From UBA7672 sp034439955 (lineage in GTDB: Bacteria; Pseudomonadota; Alphaproteobacteria; Caulobacterales; Hyphomonadaceae): DNA of 8,139 bases. The notes below the pieces were generated by a model, which had not been told where the DNA came from, made no database searches, and saw only the letters and a list, made by a program, of their open reading frames with translations. Shown here in pieces: positions 5,504-8,139 of this stretch. Both the position numbers and the translations under genes were made by a program. The stretch is taken from contig JAWXBJ010000189.1 of NCBI GenBank assembly GCA_034439955.1, positions 1 through 8,139 of the forward strand. Reading direction: 5' to 3'. Position 1 is the first letter of the stretch; every line of letters begins with the position of its first letter.

Positions 5504-6586
5504 ATGAGATTAGCTGCACGAGCTATTTTGGCTCTGATGATGTTCGTCTCGCTGACGAACGCATCCTGGGGCTTTCAACGCATCGTCAACTCCAGGAGTC
5601 CGATTGCGGCGCTGTCCTCAGGCAGCTTGGCGTTTGGCGGCGTTCTCTTTGTGAGCCAGGCTCATTTTGTGGTCGAACAGTCCGATGGCAGCGACCAACC
5701 CCTCGATGGCGAGATCGGGTTGCAGTTTGATCTGGCGGCCGGGCGGCTCTGTATCGAGAATGAGGGCTCATGCCACTTTCTTGAGATCACCGAAGAGCGA
5801 CTGGGGCGAATCGCTTCGCTCATAGACAATTCTCTCACTCATAGTGACGGGGTTGGCGTCTTCAGCGCTTACGTGTTGCTGCCCGAACAAGCGGCGGCGA
5901 ATGGGCTGACGCCGTGTACCCATGTGGAGGCTTTCGAGAGGGGAGAGTTTCTTTGTGCGCTCGAATTTGCAGGCGATCCGACGCTTGAACAGGCTCTCTA
6001 CGCACTGGACTTCTCCGATGACAAAGAGTTCTCGGATGAGACTGCCGCGATGATCAAATTGAACGAAGGCCTCCCAGACGTAAACGATGACAGTTATCAG
6101 TTCGAGACCCAGCATTGGGAGGTAAGCGATTATCTGCGGTCGCCCAAGGTACGCCTGTTGGCGAACGGAACGGTGTTGATAGAGAGTGCGCTGCACAAAT
6201 TCGGTCGCGCTTCCATTCACCCCGTGGATCAGGATGGCGAATTGGGCGAGCCTCTGCCGCGCCTTTTCGTATACTATGTCACTGAATTGCTAGGCGCGAT
6301 CGACATCGTGCAAAGTGTAGCTGATCCCGTTGTCGATGCTTTGACGAGCGCTGTGCTGGGGAGCCCCGTCTGTCAATCTGACCCAAATGGCGAACTTTGC
6401 GTGTCCATGCTGGAATACCTCGCCGATGCTGACATGTATCTCGGTGAAAACGACATTGAAGCTCAGCCAACGCCTGCCCAGCTGGACGGGATCCTGCTGG
6501 CCAATCAGGTAGCAATGCTTCGAACGGTCGCGAAGGAGCATCCCGATTCCTGGAGGCAATTCACCGCAGTACTTTTTGAGGAATAG
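5504..6586 (+). CDS. Exported hypothetical protein with paired cysteines
   Basis: No known family was recognised in this protein of 360 residues. It begins with a typical Sec signal peptide: MRLAAR, then the hydrophobic stretch AILALMMFVSL, then a small-residue region around NASWG (about residues 18-23) where cleavage is likely. There is no lipobox, so the mature protein should be periplasmic or secreted. The mature chain is acidic and has six cysteines in three close pairs (83/90, 138/151, 290/299), consistent with three local disulfides after export. No transmembrane helix is obvious beyond the signal. In-frame alternative starts exist at 5477 and 5498. It is followed by the AbiGi-like gene with only 2 bases between stop and start, so the two are an operon. 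Its G+C is lower than the ATP-grasp gene before it, suggesting acquisition. It could be a partner, immunity or sensor protein, but nothing in the sequence settles this. Confidence 0.85.
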   Translation: MRLAARAILALMMFVSLTNASWGFQRIVNSRSPIAALSSGSLAFGGVLFVSQAHFVVEQSDGSDQPLDGEIGLQFDLAAGRLCIENEGSCHFLEITEERLGRIASLIDNSLTHSDGVGVFSAYVLLPEQAAANGLTPCTHVEAFERGEFLCALEFAGDPTLEQALYALDFSDDKEFSDETAAMIKLNEGLPDVNDDSYQFETQHWEVSDYLRSPKVRLLANGTVLIESALHKFGRASIHPVDQDGELGEPLPRLFVYYVTELLGAIDIVQSVADPVVDALTSAVLGSPVCQSDPNGELCVSMLEYLADADMYLGENDIEAQPTPAQLDGILLANQVAMLRTVAKEHPDSWRQFTAVLFEE

Positions 6587-6588
6587 GG

Positions 6589-7668
6589 ATGGCCGATCGG
6601 CGTCTCTACCAGAGTTTTCCGCGGACGATTGAGGGAAGTCGCTGCGAAGAAAATGAGCAGGTTGAGTCAGGGCTGGCGATCCTCGCTTTTCTGATCGATT
6701 TTGGCCTGCTCCTTACTCCCGAAGTAAAAAGAATTGGTCCAAATCCCCTTGCAGAACTTCGGCCGCCGCCGGTCACGACGATTGTGCAAACGAGATCGTG
6801 CTTTACGGCTCTCACCCGCGAGGAACTTTTTCGGCCGAACGAGACTGGGTATTCGCACGCTCGAATGTTTGGGCCCATTACTGTCGGATTATCGGCGCGC
6901 GCGGCAATCACGCTTGGCATGATGCCCACGGTCTACCTGCCCGTGGGCCACGCGGGCGCCATACCCACGGAGACCTCTGCTCGCGTTAGCAATGGCGGTC
7001 TGGGCCAGGACTTGCTCTACAAGCTAGCCGACATTCGTCATCTCTTGATTGCTGTGGCGAGGATCGAAGCAACCGCTCACCCTTCTCTCAAGAAGGATTA
7101 TCTCGATAAGCCCGAGCTTGATCTCAGGAATCTGATGATCCCTGAAAACGATCGAACGTTTGGGCCGCTCAACAAGCTAAAAAAAGAGGATGCTCTCAAG
7201 GCTTTCAGACTGCTAGATACCGACAGGACGCCAGCCTTCATCCTTGCCGAATTCATTGAGATCGTTCTGTCGAACTTTCAGCAGGTCGATTCATTCGATA
7301 ACGAGGCATTTGGGTTCTATGATCAGCGTGAGTGGCGGATAGTCAATACGGCGTCAGAAGGGTTCGAATGCTATCCATTGGGATCGAAGTTCAGCCATCT
7401 TTGGCCGATCCAGATTCGAATGTTGTTGGAATTAGCAAAGAGCGTCACTCAAGCGTCCGCTCACAAACTCGGCAATCGATTGAACCTTGAGGACTGTGCG
7501 CTAGTTCGATCCGTAAATGGCCGATCTTATTTTGATTTTATCCAGGAAATCGTCGTGCCTCATGCGATAGGAGACGCTGTCCGATCCTTACTCGCCGGCC
7601 GGGGAGTACAGGGTTTTGTTCAGGCCGAACTTTCTGGCGTATCGGATTACACGATGTTCAGCCGCTGA
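6589..7668 (+). CDS. AbiGi-like (abortive-infection antitoxin-like) protein
   Basis: A protein of 359 residues with no signal peptide, expected in the cytoplasm. Two segments resemble the AbiGi / abortive phage resistance antitoxin-like superfamily: FGPITVGLSARAAITLG (94-110) followed by MPTVYLP (112-118), a pattern usually seen as FGxxxxGFxxxxxxxxGxxPVxYV; and FYDQREWRIV (243-252), the conserved YxxxEWR near the C-terminal domain. The start ATG lies 2 bases after the preceding stop codon, with GAGG inside the end of that gene as ribosome binding site, so translation is coupled. In one sampled line, G+C is 27 of 60 bases (7081-7140) against 39 of 60 in the ATP-grasp gene (4681-4740), a sign of transfer. 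The usual AbiGii toxin partner is not recognisable next to it. The membership is a remote resemblance judged by eye; a defence role is not shown. Confidence 0.7.
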   Translation: MADRRLYQSFPRTIEGSRCEENEQVESGLAILAFLIDFGLLLTPEVKRIGPNPLAELRPPPVTTIVQTRSCFTALTREELFRPNETGYSHARMFGPITVGLSARAAITLGMMPTVYLPVGHAGAIPTETSARVSNGGLGQDLLYKLADIRHLLIAVARIEATAHPSLKKDYLDKPELDLRNLMIPENDRTFGPLNKLKKEDALKAFRLLDTDRTPAFILAEFIEIVLSNFQQVDSFDNEAFGFYDQREWRIVNTASEGFECYPLGSKFSHLWPIQIRMLLELAKSVTQASAHKLGNRLNLEDCALVRSVNGRSYFDFIQEIVVPHAIGDAVRSLLAGRGVQGFVQAELSGVSDYTMFSR

Positions 7669-7678
7669 TCCGTATGCG

Positions 7679-8032
7679 TTACCCGCAGCGGAAGCCGGTA
7701 ATCATGTCGTCGGCATTGATGTCGATGTTGAGGCGGTCGGCGCGGAAATCCATCGTCACCTCGGTGTCCGGTCGGATGTGGCGCACGCTGGGGCTGGCGG
7801 GCGGTATGCCGACCAGCCCCGCAGGTTCGCCCACCATGGGGGCGTATTGAGCCGCGTTGCAGGCGTCCTCGGGCGGATTGACGGTGTCGGCGGGCAGGCT
7901 CGAGGGCGGCGCCGAGGCTGGTTCGAGCGGCGCCCTGGCGACAGGCGTTCCGTCCGTCACCTCGGGCGCTGTGGACGGGGTGCAGGCCATGAGGGCGATG
8001 CCGGCGAGCAGGGTGAGGGCGACGGTTTTCAT
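7679..8032 (-). CDS. I78-family peptidase inhibitor lipoprotein
   Basis: Predicted small lipoprotein of 117 residues. The signal sequence ends in the lipobox LMAC (14-17), giving lipidated Cys17. A proline/alanine/serine-rich linker (18-57) leads to a compact domain resembling the I78 inhibitors: C58, then MVG (66-68), RHIRPDTEVTMDF (84-96), the diagnostic DRLNID (99-104) and FRCG at the end (114-117). Cys58 and Cys116 probably form the domain disulfide. I78 proteins inhibit serine proteases; here it would act in the periplasm or at the outer membrane. It converges on the AbiGi-like gene with a 10-bp gap. No good Shine-Dalgarno lies in its own sequence upstream: an in-frame TAG at 8042-8044 marks the limit, and the nearest GAG is in the adjacent insertion sequence. 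Its native promoter seems to have been displaced by that insertion. Confidence 0.85.
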   Translation of the reverse strand: MKTVALTLLAGIALMACTPSTAPEVTDGTPVARAPLEPASAPPSSLPADTVNPPEDACNAAQYAPMVGEPAGLVGIPPASPSVRHIRPDTEVTMDFRADRLNIDINADDMITGFRCG

Positions 8033-8044
8033 GTGGAAAGACTA

Positions 8045-8139
8045 GGCTCTGTGGACAATTACCGCAAAGCGATGATGGTGGCGGCGATGTTCCAGGTTGC
8101 TGCATAGCTTGAATCTGTCTTGTCGTATCGCGTGTTCAC
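8045..8139 (-). mobile_element. Right end of an IS5-family insertion sequence (partial)
   Basis: Only the terminal 95 bases are in the window. The end reads GGCTCTGTGGACAATTA going inward, a form like the termini of IS5-family (IS427-like) elements, and it lies 14 bases from the transposase stop codon. The flanking CTA (8042-8044) could be part of a short target duplication, but the other end is outside the window, so the terminal inverted repeat and the duplication cannot be confirmed. The exact boundary may be off by one or two bases. Confidence 0.7.
8059..8139 (-). CDS. IS5-family transposase, C-terminal fragment
   Basis: The last 26 codons of a reading frame entering from the right edge, ending in TAA at 8059-8061. 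The peptide contains TRYDKT (3-8), then SYAATWNIAATII and ALR. The RYDKT followed by an alanine-rich helix is the characteristic C-terminal ending of IS5-family DDE transposases (normally ...RYDKTA...F.A...LAA..IWL). The catalytic DDE residues and start lie outside the window, so intactness cannot be judged. Confidence 0.75.
   Translation of the reverse strand: MNTRYDKTDSSYAATWNIAATIIALR

Noticed and set aside
7616..8107. Plus-strand open frame (163 codons) at the right end
   Set aside because: It overlaps the end of the AbiGi-like gene, is antisense to the I78 lipoprotein and runs into the IS end; its glycine/arginine-rich translation has no domain features.

Overview
The window comes from a GC-rich bacterial chromosome, most likely an alphaproteobacterium. 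The ribosomal proteins, the PheS sequence, the GC-rich intergenic palindromes and the I78-type lipoprotein would fit the Caulobacterales/Hyphomonadaceae neighbourhood, but that placement is inferred from sequence style and was not tested. No tRNA, rRNA or CRISPR array was found.

The left third (about 1-2240) is a core translation block on the minus strand, rpmI -> rplT -> pheS, with pheT presumably beyond the left edge. rpmI has a plausible sigma-70 promoter at 2213-2240. The 308-bp gap between rplT and pheS holds the most striking DNA structure in the window: two related perfect-arm palindromic elements (1308-1382 and 1396-1472). Both are bounded by CTAG and have paired compensatory differences. 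The outer end of one of them supplies the rplT stop codon. A 9-bp GC-rich hairpin lies downstream of pheS.

The middle (2241-5450) is on the plus strand. A 17-bp tandem repeat array (2330-2411) precedes a DUF3313-like outer-membrane or periplasmic lipoprotein gene. An intergenic spacer with two different 14-bp tandem duplications follows. Next comes a tightly coupled pair: an HExxH zinc metallopeptidase whose stop codon overlaps (ATGA) the start of a D-Ala-D-Ala-ligase-like ATP-grasp enzyme. This pair looks like a functional unit acting on a peptide or amino-acid conjugate, but its substrate cannot be read from the sequence.

The right part (5451-7668) is a two-gene operon of visibly lower G+C with its own candidate promoter. 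It encodes an exported, cysteine-paired protein of no recognised family and a protein resembling the AbiGi / abortive-infection antitoxin-like superfamily. It looks like an acquired accessory cassette. Converging on it from the right is a small I78-family protease-inhibitor lipoprotein. The terminus of an IS5-family insertion sequence sits about 12 bp in front of its start codon; only the IS end and the last 26 codons of its transposase are in the window.
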